Below, piece after piece: positions 1 through 9,177 of a DNA stretch of 64,000 bases. A program made the translations under genes and the position numbers. Position 1 is the first letter of the stretch. Every line of letters starts with the position of its first letter. The stretch is taken from assembly GCF_003206065.1 (NCBI RefSeq), contig NZ_PZJQ01000003.1, forward strand, positions 197,823 through 261,822, read 5' to 3'. This DNA comes from Salinicola halimionae. Lineage in GTDB: Bacteria > Pseudomonadota > Gammaproteobacteria > Pseudomonadales > Halomonadaceae. Below the pieces are notes generated by a model. It saw only the letters and a program-made list of their open reading frames with translations, did not search any database and was not told the DNA's origin.

Positions 1-9
1 ATAACCCGC

Positions 10-1464
10 TCAAAGGCTCACCTCGTCGAGATCGAGCGCGCTCTGGGCGAGTCGCTGAGCAATCCCGCCGATATCGCCAGCGCCCTGGGTCAACAGAATG
101 TCTCCGGGGAGCAGGACTCGCGACAGGATCGCCGGCAAGGCCGACTTGTCTTCGACGAACAACGGATCGACCTGGCCTCGCTGACGAATCGAGCCTGCCA
201 GCGTCTTGCCCTCCGCCCCGGGGATCGGCGCCTCGCCGGCACCGTATACGTCCAGCAACAGCAGCGTGTCGACCCCGGAAAGCACGCGCACGAAATCCTC
301 GTAGAGATCACGCGTACGACTGTAACGGTGCGGCTGATAGATCATCACCAGACGACGCTGCGGCCAGCCCGCCCGCACCGCCCGGATGACCATCTCGACT
401 TCCCGAGGATGATGGCCATAGTCGTCGACCAGCATCACCTCGCCCCCGCGAGGCAGCGAGTAATGACCATGGACCTGGAACCGTCGGCCGACGCCTCCGA
501 AAGATGCGAGCCCCTTGACGATATCATCGTCGCTGACGCCCGCATCGGTAGCGACAGCGATCGCCGCCAGCGCGTTCAGCGCGTTGTGAGTACCGGGCAT
601 TGCCAGAGTGATCCGCAAGGACGCCAGTCCGTCGGGGCGTTCGGCGATGAATCGAATGGTCTCGGCGGTCTGCTGGAAGTTCGTCACCCGATAATCGGCT
701 TCCTCGCTGAAGCCATAAGTCACGAACTGGCGCTGAACCTGGGGCAGCAATTCCCGCACGTTATCATCGTCGAGACACAGCACGGCACGGCCGTAGAACG
801 GCAGATTGTGAAGGAACTCGATGAAAGTCGTCTTCAATCGCGAAAAATCGCCATCATAGGTCGCCATATGGTCGGCATCGATGTTGGTGACGATCGATGT
901 CATCGGCTGCAGATGGAGAAAAGACGCGTCGGATTCGTCGGCCTCGGCAACCAGAAAATCCCCGGAACCCAATCGTGCGTTGGTGCCGGCACTGGTCAGT
1001 TTGCCACCGATGACGAAAGTCGGATCGAGCCCGGCTTCGGCGAATAGCGTCGACAACAGACTCGTGGTCGTGGTCTTGCCGTGGGTACCGGCAACCGCGA
1101 TCCCGTGGCGAAAGCGCATCAGTTCGGCCAGCATCTCCGCTCGCCGCACGACCGGAATGCGATGCTCGCGCGCCCACTGGATCTCGGGGTTGGTCGGGTC
1201 GACCGCGGTCGAAACCACGATGACATTGGCACCCTCGGCGTTGACCGCCGCATGGCCGATGGCCACCCGAATGCCGCATTGGCGCAAATGCTGCGTCACC
1301 GCGGATTCCCGCAGGTCACTGCCACTGACCTCGTAGCCTTCATTGACCAGGACTTCGGCGATACCGCACATACCGGCTCCACCGATCCCGACGAAATGAA
1401 TGCCTCGAATGCGGCGCATCCCGAGATGCGATCGCGTCGGCCGCGTCTGAATGCTATCGCTCAA
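10..1464 (-). CDS. murC: UDP-N-acetylmuramate--L-alanine ligase MurC
   Basis: Cytoplasmic ligase that adds L-Ala to UDP-MurNAc, the first step of the stem peptide. The N-terminal Rossmann motif GIGGAGM lies near residues 26-32 and the ATP loop GTHGKTTTT near 126-134, as in Mur ligases. I chose a TTG start at 1464: it has a GGAG ribosome-binding site about 7 bases upstream, overlaps the murG stop by only 11 bases and gives about 484 residues, the usual family length. An ATG at 1506 would overlap murG by 53 bases, and an ATG at 1419 (MRRIRGIHF) is the shorter alternative. It is the last gene of the dcw cluster inside the window; ddl, ftsQ, ftsA and ftsZ would be expected beyond the left edge, which is inference. 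Confidence 0.95.
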   Translation of the reverse strand: MSDSIQTRPTRSHLGMRRIRGIHFVGIGGAGMCGIAEVLVNEGYEVSGSDLRESAVTQHLRQCGIRVAIGHAAVNAEGANVIVVSTAVDPTNPEIQWAREHRIPVVRRAEMLAELMRFRHGIAVAGTHGKTTTTSLLSTLFAEAGLDPTFVIGGKLTSAGTNARLGSGDFLVAEADESDASFLHLQPMTSIVTNIDADHMATYDGDFSRLKTTFIEFLHNLPFYGRAVLCLDDDNVRELLPQVQRQFVTYGFSEEADYRVTNFQQTAETIRFIAERPDGLASLRITLAMPGTHNALNALAAIAVATDAGVSDDDIVKGLASFGGVGRRFQVHGHYSLPRGGEVMLVDDYGHHPREVEMVIRAVRAGWPQRRLVMIYQPHRYSRTRDLYEDFVRVLSGVDTLLLLDVYGAGEAPIPGAEGKTLAGSIRQRGQVDPLFVEDKSALPAILSRVLLPGDILLTQGAGDIGGIAQRLAQSALDLDEVSL

Positions 1465-2539
1465 AATCGATCTCCATGCAGCCGTCGACCAGACGTTCGA
1501 CGGCATCGAGGTGGGCTACCCGACGTGCCTGGATCGCCATCCGCGCCAGCACCTCGGGCTGCAAAAGTGACTCGAGAGCTGCCTGCAGGCGCTCAGACGT
1601 CAACTCGGCCTGCTGTATCAGCTCGGCGCCACCGGCTTCGACCAGGTGACGCGCATTGTGGGTCTGGTGATCGTCGACCGCGTGAGGAAACGGCACCAGC
1701 AACGACGGCTTGGCTGCCGCCGTCAGTTCGGCGATGGTCAGCGCACCGGCGCGACATACGATAATATCCGCCCAGTCATAGGCCTCGGCCATATCGTCGA
1801 TGAAAACGCTGACATCCGCCTCGACGCCGGCCCCGCGATAGGCTTCTCGCGTGACATCGTCCTTGTCACGTCCGGCCTGATGACGAACCTCGGGACGCCG
1901 CGCCACCGGCAATGCCGCCAGCGCCTCCGGCAATTTCTGATTCAGAGACTGCGCGCCCAGCGAACCACCCAATACCAACAAGTGCAGGCTACGCCCGTCC
2001 ATCTGCCCGGCCGTTCTGGGTTGTTCACCCAGCGTAGCGATGTCGGCACGCACGGGGTTGCCCACTACCTCGGCCTGCTTGCCGGGAAAAGCACCGGGGA
2101 ACGCCGCATAGACGCGCGTTGCCAGTCGCGCCAATGACCGGTTGGTCAACCCGGCGACTGCATTCTGCTCATGCACGATCAATGGCTTGCCGCTCAATCG
2201 CGCCGCCAGCCCGCCGGGGCCGCTGGCAAAACCACCCAGTCCGACGACCAGCTGCGGATCGAAGCGTCGGATCACCCGGCGCGACTGCCAGATGGCACGC
2301 GTCAGGCGCCAGGGTATCGCCAACCAACCGGTCAGGCCGTTGCCGCGCAACCCCGCCACATCGATCTGGTTCAGCGTGATATCCGCGGCGGGAACGAGAC
2401 AATTTTCAATCCCGCGAGGACTCCCCAGCCACTCTACCGTGACGCCACGTTCACGCAGGGCTCTGGCCAGCGACAACGCCGGCACGACGTGTCCACCGGT
2501 GCCACCAGCCATGATCAAGACGCGTCGCAACTCACTCAT
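1454..2539 (-). CDS. murG: Lipid II synthase glycosyltransferase MurG
   Basis: Transfers GlcNAc from UDP-GlcNAc to lipid I on the inner face of the cytoplasmic membrane, giving lipid II. The GT-B fold is marked by GGTGGH at residues 12-17 and a second glycine loop, [13 protein letters not shown], at the start of the C-terminal half. The motif [11 protein letters not shown] matches the UDP-GlcNAc-binding region. The ATG at 2539 overlaps the ftsW stop (ATGAGTGA arrangement) and gives 361 residues, close to the E. coli enzyme. An in-frame upstream ATG at 2662 lies inside ftsW and would add 41 arginine-rich, non-family residues, so it was rejected. It is flanked by ftsW and murC in one transcription unit. 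Confidence 0.96.
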   Translation of the reverse strand: MSELRRVLIMAGGTGGHVVPALSLARALRERGVTVEWLGSPRGIENCLVPAADITLNQIDVAGLRGNGLTGWLAIPWRLTRAIWQSRRVIRRFDPQLVVGLGGFASGPGGLAARLSGKPLIVHEQNAVAGLTNRSLARLATRVYAAFPGAFPGKQAEVVGNPVRADIATLGEQPRTAGQMDGRSLHLLVLGGSLGAQSLNQKLPEALAALPVARRPEVRHQAGRDKDDVTREAYRGAGVEADVSVFIDDMAEAYDWADIIVCRAGALTIAELTAAAKPSLLVPFPHAVDDHQTHNARHLVEAGGAELIQQAELTSERLQAALESLLQPEVLARMAIQARRVAHLDAVERLVDGCMEIDFER

Positions 2540-3782
2540 GGTCCGACTCCCTCGCGCCATTCGCCGGCCGTATACCGTTCGTGGTTCTGACCCCGGAATG
2601 GGTATCGGCCTCGGAATCGACACCTGGCGCGGGCCGACGCTGGAGTCGCCGCACTTCCGCATCGACTCGGAACAGAATTGCCATCATGACCCCGCTGACG
2701 ATCAGACTCGAGCCACCGTAACTCAACAGCGGCAGTGTCAACCCCTTGGTTGGCAACATACCAGCGCTGACGGAAATGTTGATGAACGCCTGGGCACCGA
2801 TGACCAGGGCGATGCCATAACAGAGATAGGCCGCGAACGGGATCCCCGCCAACTCGGCCTTGCGGCCGATCCGGAAGGCCCGAAACACCAGCAGTGCGAA
2901 TAGTAGAATCACCCCGACGGCCCCGAACAACCCCAGCTCTTCCGCCAGCACGGCAAACACGAAGTCGGTATGCGCCTCGGGTAGATAAAACAGCTTCTGC
3001 ACGCTGTTACCCAGCCCCAGGCCGAACCAGTGGCCGCGACCGAAGGCGATCAACGCCTGCGTCAACTGATAGCCGGTGTTGTACTGGTCTGCCCATGGGT
3101 TGGCAAAGCTGGTGATGCGCTGAAGACGATATGGCTCCGCCACCGCCAGCATCACGGCGCCCGAGCCAACGACGGCCAGAATCAGCAGAAATCGCCATAG
3201 CGGCGCGCCGGATAGCAACAACATCCCCATGACACAGCCGGTCAGCACCACGACCGCACCGTAATCGGGTTCCAGTATCAGCAGAAACCCGATCAGCGCC
3301 ATCACTGCCAACGGACGCATGAACGCGCTCCAGCTCCGACGCACATCGGGCAGATAACGTTCGAGGTAGCCGGCGACGTAAACGATCATGCAAAGCTTGG
3401 CGACTTCCGAAGCCTGGATATTGATGATGCCCAGCGGGATCCAGCGGCGACTGCCATTGATCTCGCGCCCCACGATCAGCACCACGAACAGCAGCAACAG
3501 CGCCACGATCAGCATCAGCGGCCCTTTCTGCCGCCACCAGTCCAGCGGCAGGCATACGGCAACCAGACCGGCTCCGATCGCCGCGAGCACGAAAATGCCA
3601 TGACGAATGCTGAAGTAGTAAGGATTACCCGTCAGATTGGCAGCGATCTCGGTCGAGGCAGAAGTCACCATCACCCAGCCGATCAGCATCAATGACAGCG
3701 TCGCCAACAGAAGCCAGCCATCGAATGAATGATGCCGCGTGGTGAGCCGGTCCTGCGACGTCTTCAACATGGCCTTCAACAT
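2532..3782 (-). CDS. ftsW: Division-specific peptidoglycan glycosyltransferase FtsW
   Basis: SEDS-family integral membrane protein that polymerises lipid II glycan at the septum together with FtsI (encoded in the same cluster). The 416 residues contain about ten hydrophobic segments beginning near residue 24. The family signature around YLPEAHTDFVFAVLAEELG and the later LPLLSYGGSS are present. Position between murD and murG distinguishes it from the paralogue RodA. The ATG at 3782 overlaps the murD stop by 7 bases; a second ATG four codons in is possible. No defect is visible. Confidence 0.95.
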   Translation of the reverse strand: MLKAMLKTSQDRLTTRHHSFDGWLLLATLSLMLIGWVMVTSASTEIAANLTGNPYYFSIRHGIFVLAAIGAGLVAVCLPLDWWRQKGPLMLIVALLLLFVVLIVGREINGSRRWIPLGIINIQASEVAKLCMIVYVAGYLERYLPDVRRSWSAFMRPLAVMALIGFLLILEPDYGAVVVLTGCVMGMLLLSGAPLWRFLLILAVVGSGAVMLAVAEPYRLQRITSFANPWADQYNTGYQLTQALIAFGRGHWFGLGLGNSVQKLFYLPEAHTDFVFAVLAEELGLFGAVGVILLFALLVFRAFRIGRKAELAGIPFAAYLCYGIALVIGAQAFINISVSAGMLPTKGLTLPLLSYGGSSLIVSGVMMAILFRVDAEVRRLQRRPAPGVDSEADTHSGVRTTNGIRPANGARESDHE

Positions 3783-5197
3783 GCGGCTTCCTGCCCTTGT
3801 TCGAGAATCTTCCGGAACGATTCGCCACGCGCCAGATAGTTAGGAAACTGATCGAGACTGGCGCAAGCGGGTGACAGCAGCACACAGTCGCCCGGTTCGG
3901 CGATCGAGGCAGCCCGACGCATGGCCTGCAAGAGTGTGTCGACACGGCAGGTAGCCACCTGCGACTCGAGCGCAGCAACCAGCAGCCCAGCGTCCTGACC
4001 GAACACGATCGCCTCGCGAGCATGACGGGCCAGCGGCGCCGCCAACGGGGTAAAGTCCGCCCCCTTGCCGACACCGCCGCCCAACCAGATCACCCGTCCG
4101 GTCAAGGTCTCGCCCAATCCGGCGATCGCCGCCAGAGTGGCGCCCACGTTAGTGCCTTTGGAGTCGTTGATCCACCGCACGCCATCCCGCTCGGCGACGA
4201 CCTCCCCTCGATGGGGTAGCCCGGCAAACTGTGTCAGAACCCCACGCATGACCGCCACCGACACACCGATGACGTGCCCGATCGCCATCGCCGCCAACGC
4301 ATTGGCCTGGTTGTGGCGACCCGCCAGACCCAGTTCGCTGACCGGCATCAGCGGTTGCTGGCCATGGCATAGCCACTCGCCGGGTGCACCCGATTCGCCG
4401 GGTACGCTAGCGGGAATCGCGATGCCCCACGCCTCGCCTGTTGGCAACTGCGTCGTGAAACGCTCGCAGGGTAACGATGGATTGTCCGGCCAGGTTGCCG
4501 GATCGTCGGCGTTGACGACGACATGCACGGCGCTCTCGAAAATTCTGGCCTTGGCGCGCCGGTATCTTTCCATATCGCCATGACGGTCGAGATGATCGGC
4601 GGACAGGTTCAAGAAAGCGGCGCAGCTCGCACCCAGAGAGCTCAGGGTCTCCAACTGAAAGCTCGAAAGCTCCAGCACGAACAGCTCGGCATCCGGTTGA
4701 TCGATCAGCAGATCCAACGCGGCGGCGCCGAGATTGCCGCCCACGGCGACTCGCTTGCCGGCCTGCCGAGCCATGTCGCCGACCAGGGTCGTCACCGTGG
4801 ACTTGGCATTCGATCCGGTAATGGCCACGATCGGTGCTTCGCAGTGACGCGCGAAAAGCGAAATTTCACCGATGATGCGATCTCGCACCGGGTTCAAACC
4901 GCTCTTGTCGAGATCGACCCCCGGACTGACGACGATCTCGGCGAACGCCGATAGATCCAGCGTCGCCAGATCGCCGAGATGAATCTCGACGTCCGGGTAT
5001 GCTTCACGAAACGCATCGATACCGGGCGGCTCGATTCGGGTATCGGCGACCACGAAGTGCTCTCCGCGCTGCTGCAGAAACCGGGCGATCGCCCGGCCGG
5101 AGATTCCCAGCCCGACGACCAGCTTGGGCATGCCGCCCTTTCCCCCGTCACTCCTCGAATGCGGCACGACTCGTTCAATACCCGACTGATCGCTCAT
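3776..5197 (-). CDS. murD: UDP-N-acetylmuramoylalanine--D-glutamate ligase MurD
   Basis: Cytoplasmic ligase that adds D-Glu to UDP-MurNAc-L-Ala. Visible motifs are the N-terminal VGLGISG, the ATP loop TGSNAKSTVTT and the lysine of YRRAKARIF that is carbamylated in the family. The ATP loop has Ala where E. coli has Gly, a variant I recall from pseudomonads. The ATG at 5197 lies 4 bases after the mraY stop. An internal ATG at 5131 (MPKLVVGLG) has a purine-rich stretch just upstream and would give 451 residues, nearer the usual length, so the true start may be there. The downstream neighbour is ftsW. Confidence 0.94.
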   Translation of the reverse strand: MSDQSGIERVVPHSRSDGGKGGMPKLVVGLGISGRAIARFLQQRGEHFVVADTRIEPPGIDAFREAYPDVEIHLGDLATLDLSAFAEIVVSPGVDLDKSGLNPVRDRIIGEISLFARHCEAPIVAITGSNAKSTVTTLVGDMARQAGKRVAVGGNLGAAALDLLIDQPDAELFVLELSSFQLETLSSLGASCAAFLNLSADHLDRHGDMERYRRAKARIFESAVHVVVNADDPATWPDNPSLPCERFTTQLPTGEAWGIAIPASVPGESGAPGEWLCHGQQPLMPVSELGLAGRHNQANALAAMAIGHVIGVSVAVMRGVLTQFAGLPHRGEVVAERDGVRWINDSKGTNVGATLAAIAGLGETLTGRVIWLGGGVGKGADFTPLAAPLARHAREAIVFGQDAGLLVAALESQVATCRVDTLLQAMRRAASIAEPGDCVLLSPACASLDQFPNYLARGESFRKILEQGQEAAC

Positions 5198-5201
5198 GAC
5201 A

Positions 5202-6284
5202 TCAACGCAGTTTCAAAGTCGCCAGTCCCAGCAGGACCAGCATCACGGTGACGATCCAGAAGCGCACGATCACGCGCGGCTCCGGCCATCCCTTGAGTTC
5301 GAAATGGTGATGCAACGGCGCCATCCGGAAGATTCGTCGACCTGTGAGCTTGTAGGAGCCGACCTGAAGGATGACCGATACCGTTTCCATCACGAACACA
5401 CCGCCCATGATGAACAGCACGATCTCCTGGCGCACGATGACGGCGACGATGCCCAACGCCGCGCCCAGCGCCAGCGCGCCGACGTCGCCCATGAAGACCT
5501 GGGCGGGATAGGTGTTGAACCACAGGAAGCCGAGACCGGCGCCGGCGATGGTGCCGCAGAATACCGCCAGCTCACCCGCTCCCGGCACTTCGGGAATGTG
5601 CAGGTAGTTGGCGAAGACGGCGTTGCCGCTGGCGTAGGCGAACACTGCCAGCCCCATGGAGACCAGCACGGTGGGCATGATCGCCAGGCCGTCGAGACCA
5701 TCGGTCAGGTTGACCGCATTCGAACTGCCGACGATGACCAGATAGCTCAACGCGATGTAGAACACGCCAAGCGGAATCACCACGTCCTTGAACAGCGGCA
5801 CTATCAGACTGGTTTCGACGGGACTCGCAGCCGTGAAATAGAGAACCAGCGAGGCGCCGATACCGATGACCGACTGCCAGAAGTATTTCCACCGAGCCGG
5901 CAGACCGCGAGGATTTTTTTCCACCACCTTGCGGAAGTCGTCGACCCAGCCGATGGCGCCGAAACCCAACGTCACTGCCAGCACCAGCCAGACATAGTGG
6001 TTGGTCAAATCTCCCCACAGCAGCGTGCTCACGGCGATCGAAACCAGAATCAACGCGCCGCCCATGGTCGGCGTGCCAGCCTTGGACAAATGCGACTGCG
6101 GGCCATCGTCGCGTACTGCCTGGCCGATCTGGCGCTCGACCAGACGACGAATCATCTGTGGCCCCATCCAGAGGCTCAGGAACAGCGCCGTCAGCGTACC
6201 CAGGATCACACGCAGGGTCAGGTAACCGAAAACATTGAAAGCACTTTGAAAGTGGGTCAGCAGTTCAGCCAGAAAAAGCAGCAT
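5202..6284 (-). CDS. mraY: Phospho-N-acetylmuramoyl-pentapeptide-transferase MraY
   Basis: Membrane enzyme that moves phospho-MurNAc-pentapeptide to undecaprenyl phosphate, making lipid I. It has 360 residues, exactly the common family length, and about ten membrane segments. Catalytic or conserved cytoplasmic motifs are visible: GWVDDFRK near residue 115, [13 protein letters not shown] near 190, [11 protein letters not shown] near 265 and the PLHHHFE tail motif. The start MLLFLAELL matches family N-termini. It lies between murF and murD in the dcw cluster, 9 bases after the murF stop. Confidence 0.97.
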   Translation of the reverse strand: MLLFLAELLTHFQSAFNVFGYLTLRVILGTLTALFLSLWMGPQMIRRLVERQIGQAVRDDGPQSHLSKAGTPTMGGALILVSIAVSTLLWGDLTNHYVWLVLAVTLGFGAIGWVDDFRKVVEKNPRGLPARWKYFWQSVIGIGASLVLYFTAASPVETSLIVPLFKDVVIPLGVFYIALSYLVIVGSSNAVNLTDGLDGLAIMPTVLVSMGLAVFAYASGNAVFANYLHIPEVPGAGELAVFCGTIAGAGLGFLWFNTYPAQVFMGDVGALALGAALGIVAVIVRQEIVLFIMGGVFVMETVSVILQVGSYKLTGRRIFRMAPLHHHFELKGWPEPRVIVRFWIVTVMLVLLGLATLKLR

Positions 6285-6293
6285 GAGTCAGAT

Positions 6294-7649
6294 TCACCTT
6301 GAGGCGTCATCACGCAGCGCGGCAACGAGTCGTTCCATACCGGCACTGCGAGATCCCTTGACCAGCACGCTGGCCCGGGAAGGAAGCTGATCCTGGGCGA
6401 AACGCTCGAGCGTTGCCCAGTCATCGAAATGATGGCCTTCGTCACCGAAGGCCTCGGTTGCGGCACGCGCGGGTTCGCCGTACGTACCCAGAAAATCGAT
6501 ACCGAAATCGCGCGCCGCGTGGCCGATTTCGGCATGCAAACGCTCGGCGTCAGCACCCATCTCGCCCATCGCGCCGATAAAACACCAGCGCGGCGCCGGC
6601 AGCGACGCCAGTACTTCGAGCGCCGCTCGCATCGCGCCGGGATTGGCGTTGTAACTATCGTCGATCACGCGGCTGCCGCGGATGCCGTCGATCGCCTGCA
6701 TCCGCCCGGCCATGCTGCGACAGGCCTCGAGCCCCGCGGCGATTTCTGCGCCACTGAAGCCCAGCGCGTGAGCCGCAGCCGCGGCCGCCAGTGCGTTACG
6801 CACGTTATGCCGCCCCATCAGTGACAGCGTGACTCGGACCGACGTGCCGTTCGGTAAACGAAGCGTGAAAGCATAACGCCCGGCCGGGTCACACACCAGA
6901 TCACCGGCGGTGACACTGGCATCGGCGTCGATGCCGAAATCGATCACCCGGGTGCCCCCCGCCAACGCCCGCCAGACCGGGAAGTAGCGCTCGTCGCGAT
7001 CAAGAACGGCGCAGCCATCGGCCGGCAGCCCGGCAAGAATCTCGCCCTTGGCCTGGGCGATCTGTCCAAGCCCACCGAACTCACCGACATGGGCGCCGGT
7101 AACATTGGTAATGACAGCGACCTGCGGTTTGGCGAGCGCCGTCGTCCAGGCGATTTCTCCCAGATGATTGGCCCCCAGCTCGATCGCCGCATAGCGTTGG
7201 TCCGCGCCGAGCTCGAGCAGCGTCAGCGGCGCGCCGATGTCATTGTTCAGATTACCCCGCGTGGCTAACGTCGGTGCGCGGACCGGCAGGATCGATGCCA
7301 GCATCTCCTTGACCGTCGTCTTGCCGCTATTACCGGTCACGGCGATCAGCTGGCCGGTCCAGGCAAGCCGATGCGCGCGTGCCAGCAGACCCAACGCGAG
7401 GCGTGTATCCGGCACCTCGATCTGTGCCAGCGGGTCGTCGACTGGATGAGAAACGACCGCCCCCACCGCGCCTTTGTCGCGCGCCTGAGCCAGAAAATCA
7501 TGCGCGTCGAAGCGCTCTCCCTCGAGCGCGACCAGCAGGTCACCAGGCGAAAGCGCCCGGGTATCAGTGACGATCCGCGAAAATTCGGCGTCAGGCCCTC
7601 GCAGAGAAGCACCCAGACGCGCGGCGACAGCGCCAAGCTTGTCACTCAT
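6294..7649 (-). CDS. murF: UDP-N-acetylmuramoyl-tripeptide--D-alanyl-D-alanine ligase MurF
   Basis: Adds D-Ala-D-Ala to the UDP-MurNAc tripeptide, completing the cytoplasmic precursor. The ATP loop GNSGKTTVKEML lies near residue 108, followed by the central ligase domain and a C-terminal domain with DDSYNANPGAM. The ATG at 7649 (MSDKLGAVAARLG) overlaps the murE stop by 8 bases and gives 451 residues, typical for the family. A longer reading to 7754 adds 35 residues encoded inside murE and was rejected. Confidence 0.95.
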   Translation of the reverse strand: MSDKLGAVAARLGASLRGPDAEFSRIVTDTRALSPGDLLVALEGERFDAHDFLAQARDKGAVGAVVSHPVDDPLAQIEVPDTRLALGLLARAHRLAWTGQLIAVTGNSGKTTVKEMLASILPVRAPTLATRGNLNNDIGAPLTLLELGADQRYAAIELGANHLGEIAWTTALAKPQVAVITNVTGAHVGEFGGLGQIAQAKGEILAGLPADGCAVLDRDERYFPVWRALAGGTRVIDFGIDADASVTAGDLVCDPAGRYAFTLRLPNGTSVRVTLSLMGRHNVRNALAAAAAAHALGFSGAEIAAGLEACRSMAGRMQAIDGIRGSRVIDDSYNANPGAMRAALEVLASLPAPRWCFIGAMGEMGADAERLHAEIGHAARDFGIDFLGTYGEPARAATEAFGDEGHHFDDWATLERFAQDQLPSRASVLVKGSRSAGMERLVAALRDDASR

Positions 7650-9177
7650 AAAGCGCCCCCCGCGCCCGACAGGCTCGTGTCGCGACATCGACGTCGCTGA
7701 AGTCCTGCCGCACGCCGGCGATTTCCTGGTAGTCCTCATGGCCCTTGCCGGCAATCAGCACGATATCGTCGGACTTGGCGGTCTCGATGACGCGCTCGAT
7801 TGCCTGCCCTCGACCCGCAACGGACCAGCTATTGACTCGAGCCGAGCCCGAAAGTCCCTCCATGATCTGATCACGAATCGACTGCGGATTTTCACCACGC
7901 GGATTGTCATCGGTGATGACGAGCCGATCCGCCAGCTTCTGGGCCGCAGCCGCCATCAAGGGGCGTTTTCCACTGTCGCGATCACCACCGCAGCCGAACA
8001 CGCACCACAGCTCGCCACCGTCCACGCCGGGCAAATGCATCCGCAAAGCGGACAAAGCGTTCTCGAGCGCATCCGGCGTGTGGGCGTAATCCACGACTAC
8101 CACCGGTACGTTCGCGCCGTCTTCACGCGGCAGACGCTGCATGCGGCCTGGAACGGGTTGCAGCTCGCCGGCAGCCTGCCACAAGGATTCCAGCGGATAA
8201 CCCAATCCGTAAAGCGCTGTCATCGCCAGCAGCGCATTATCGAGATTGAAGCGACCCATCAACGGTAGTTCGAGCACGCCTTCGTTCTCGGGCGTGGCGA
8301 CTATCGCGCGCAGGCCATTGGGTAGTGCTTCGCAATCGACGACTCGAAGAGTCGTTGCATCGCCATCGCCTGTCGCCAGCACGCGGATGCCCGGTGCCAG
8401 ACCGGCCAGCATCAGTCGAGACAAAGGATCGTCGCCATTGACGACGGCAAGCTGAAGCGACTCCCGTTTGAACAGCCGAGCCTTCGCCGCGGCGTAAGCC
8501 GCCATGCTGCCGTGGTAGTCGAGATGATCGCGAGTCAAGTTGGTGAAAACCGCCGCGTCCACCCGCGTGTCGCCCAGCCGCTCCTGAGTCAGCGCGTGGG
8601 AGGAAACCTCCATCGCCACGACATCGACGCCCTCGCTCGCCATCTCGCCGAGCATCTGCTGCAACGAAAGCGGCCCCGGCGTGGTCTGCAACGCGGAACG
8701 AATGGCACCCGGCCTGCCGTACCCCAGCGTGCCAATCACCCCGGCCGGCGTACCCAGCGCCTCCAGCAACGTGGCGATATAGTGGGTCACGGAACTCTTG
8801 CCATTGGTGCCGGTAACGCCGATCAGTTTCAGCGTCTCCGGCACTGCGAACAGCCGACGACCCAACGCTGCAAGACGATGCGTCAGCCCTGGCAGCGCCA
8901 GAACGCGATCGTCCGCCAGCCACGCCGAATCTAGTCCATCCGCCTCGCACAGCACGCCGACGGCACCGGCCTGCAGCGCGGTATCGATGAAGCGACGCCC
9001 GTCGACGCTGACGCCGGGCACTGCCAGAAACAGGTCGCCTTGGTGCAGCTGACGGCTATCCGGTTCCAGCACCAATTCGGGCGAAGCCGGCATCCATGAT
9101 GTCAGTCGAGACGGTGAGGCGGCCTCGGGCCAGAGCTCGGCCAGCGTCGTCGCCAGCCGCGTCGCATCGATCCTCAT
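7642..9177 (-). CDS. murE: UDP-N-acetylmuramoyl-tripeptide ligase MurE (meso-DAP type)
   Basis: Adds the third stem-peptide residue. The motif DNPRGENP near residue 430 is the established marker for meso-diaminopimelate specificity, so this cell wall is of the DAP type. The ATP loop GTNGKSSVTHY lies near residue 122, with TTPGPLSLQ following. It has 511 residues, within the family range. The start ATG overlaps the ftsI stop in an ATGA arrangement, implying translational coupling with ftsI upstream; murF overlaps it downstream. Confidence 0.96.
   Translation of the reverse strand: MRIDATRLATTLAELWPEAASPSRLTSWMPASPELVLEPDSRQLHQGDLFLAVPGVSVDGRRFIDTALQAGAVGVLCEADGLDSAWLADDRVLALPGLTHRLAALGRRLFAVPETLKLIGVTGTNGKSSVTHYIATLLEALGTPAGVIGTLGYGRPGAIRSALQTTPGPLSLQQMLGEMASEGVDVVAMEVSSHALTQERLGDTRVDAAVFTNLTRDHLDYHGSMAAYAAAKARLFKRESLQLAVVNGDDPLSRLMLAGLAPGIRVLATGDGDATTLRVVDCEALPNGLRAIVATPENEGVLELPLMGRFNLDNALLAMTALYGLGYPLESLWQAAGELQPVPGRMQRLPREDGANVPVVVVDYAHTPDALENALSALRMHLPGVDGGELWCVFGCGGDRDSGKRPLMAAAAQKLADRLVITDDNPRGENPQSIRDQIMEGLSGSARVNSWSVAGRGQAIERVIETAKSDDIVLIAGKGHEDYQEIAGVRQDFSDVDVATRACRARGALYE

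Noticed and set aside
5196..6302. 368-codon plus-strand open frame opposite mraY
   Set aside because: It is an exact antisense shadow of a clear mraY, has no recognisable domain, and long antisense frames are expected at this G+C.
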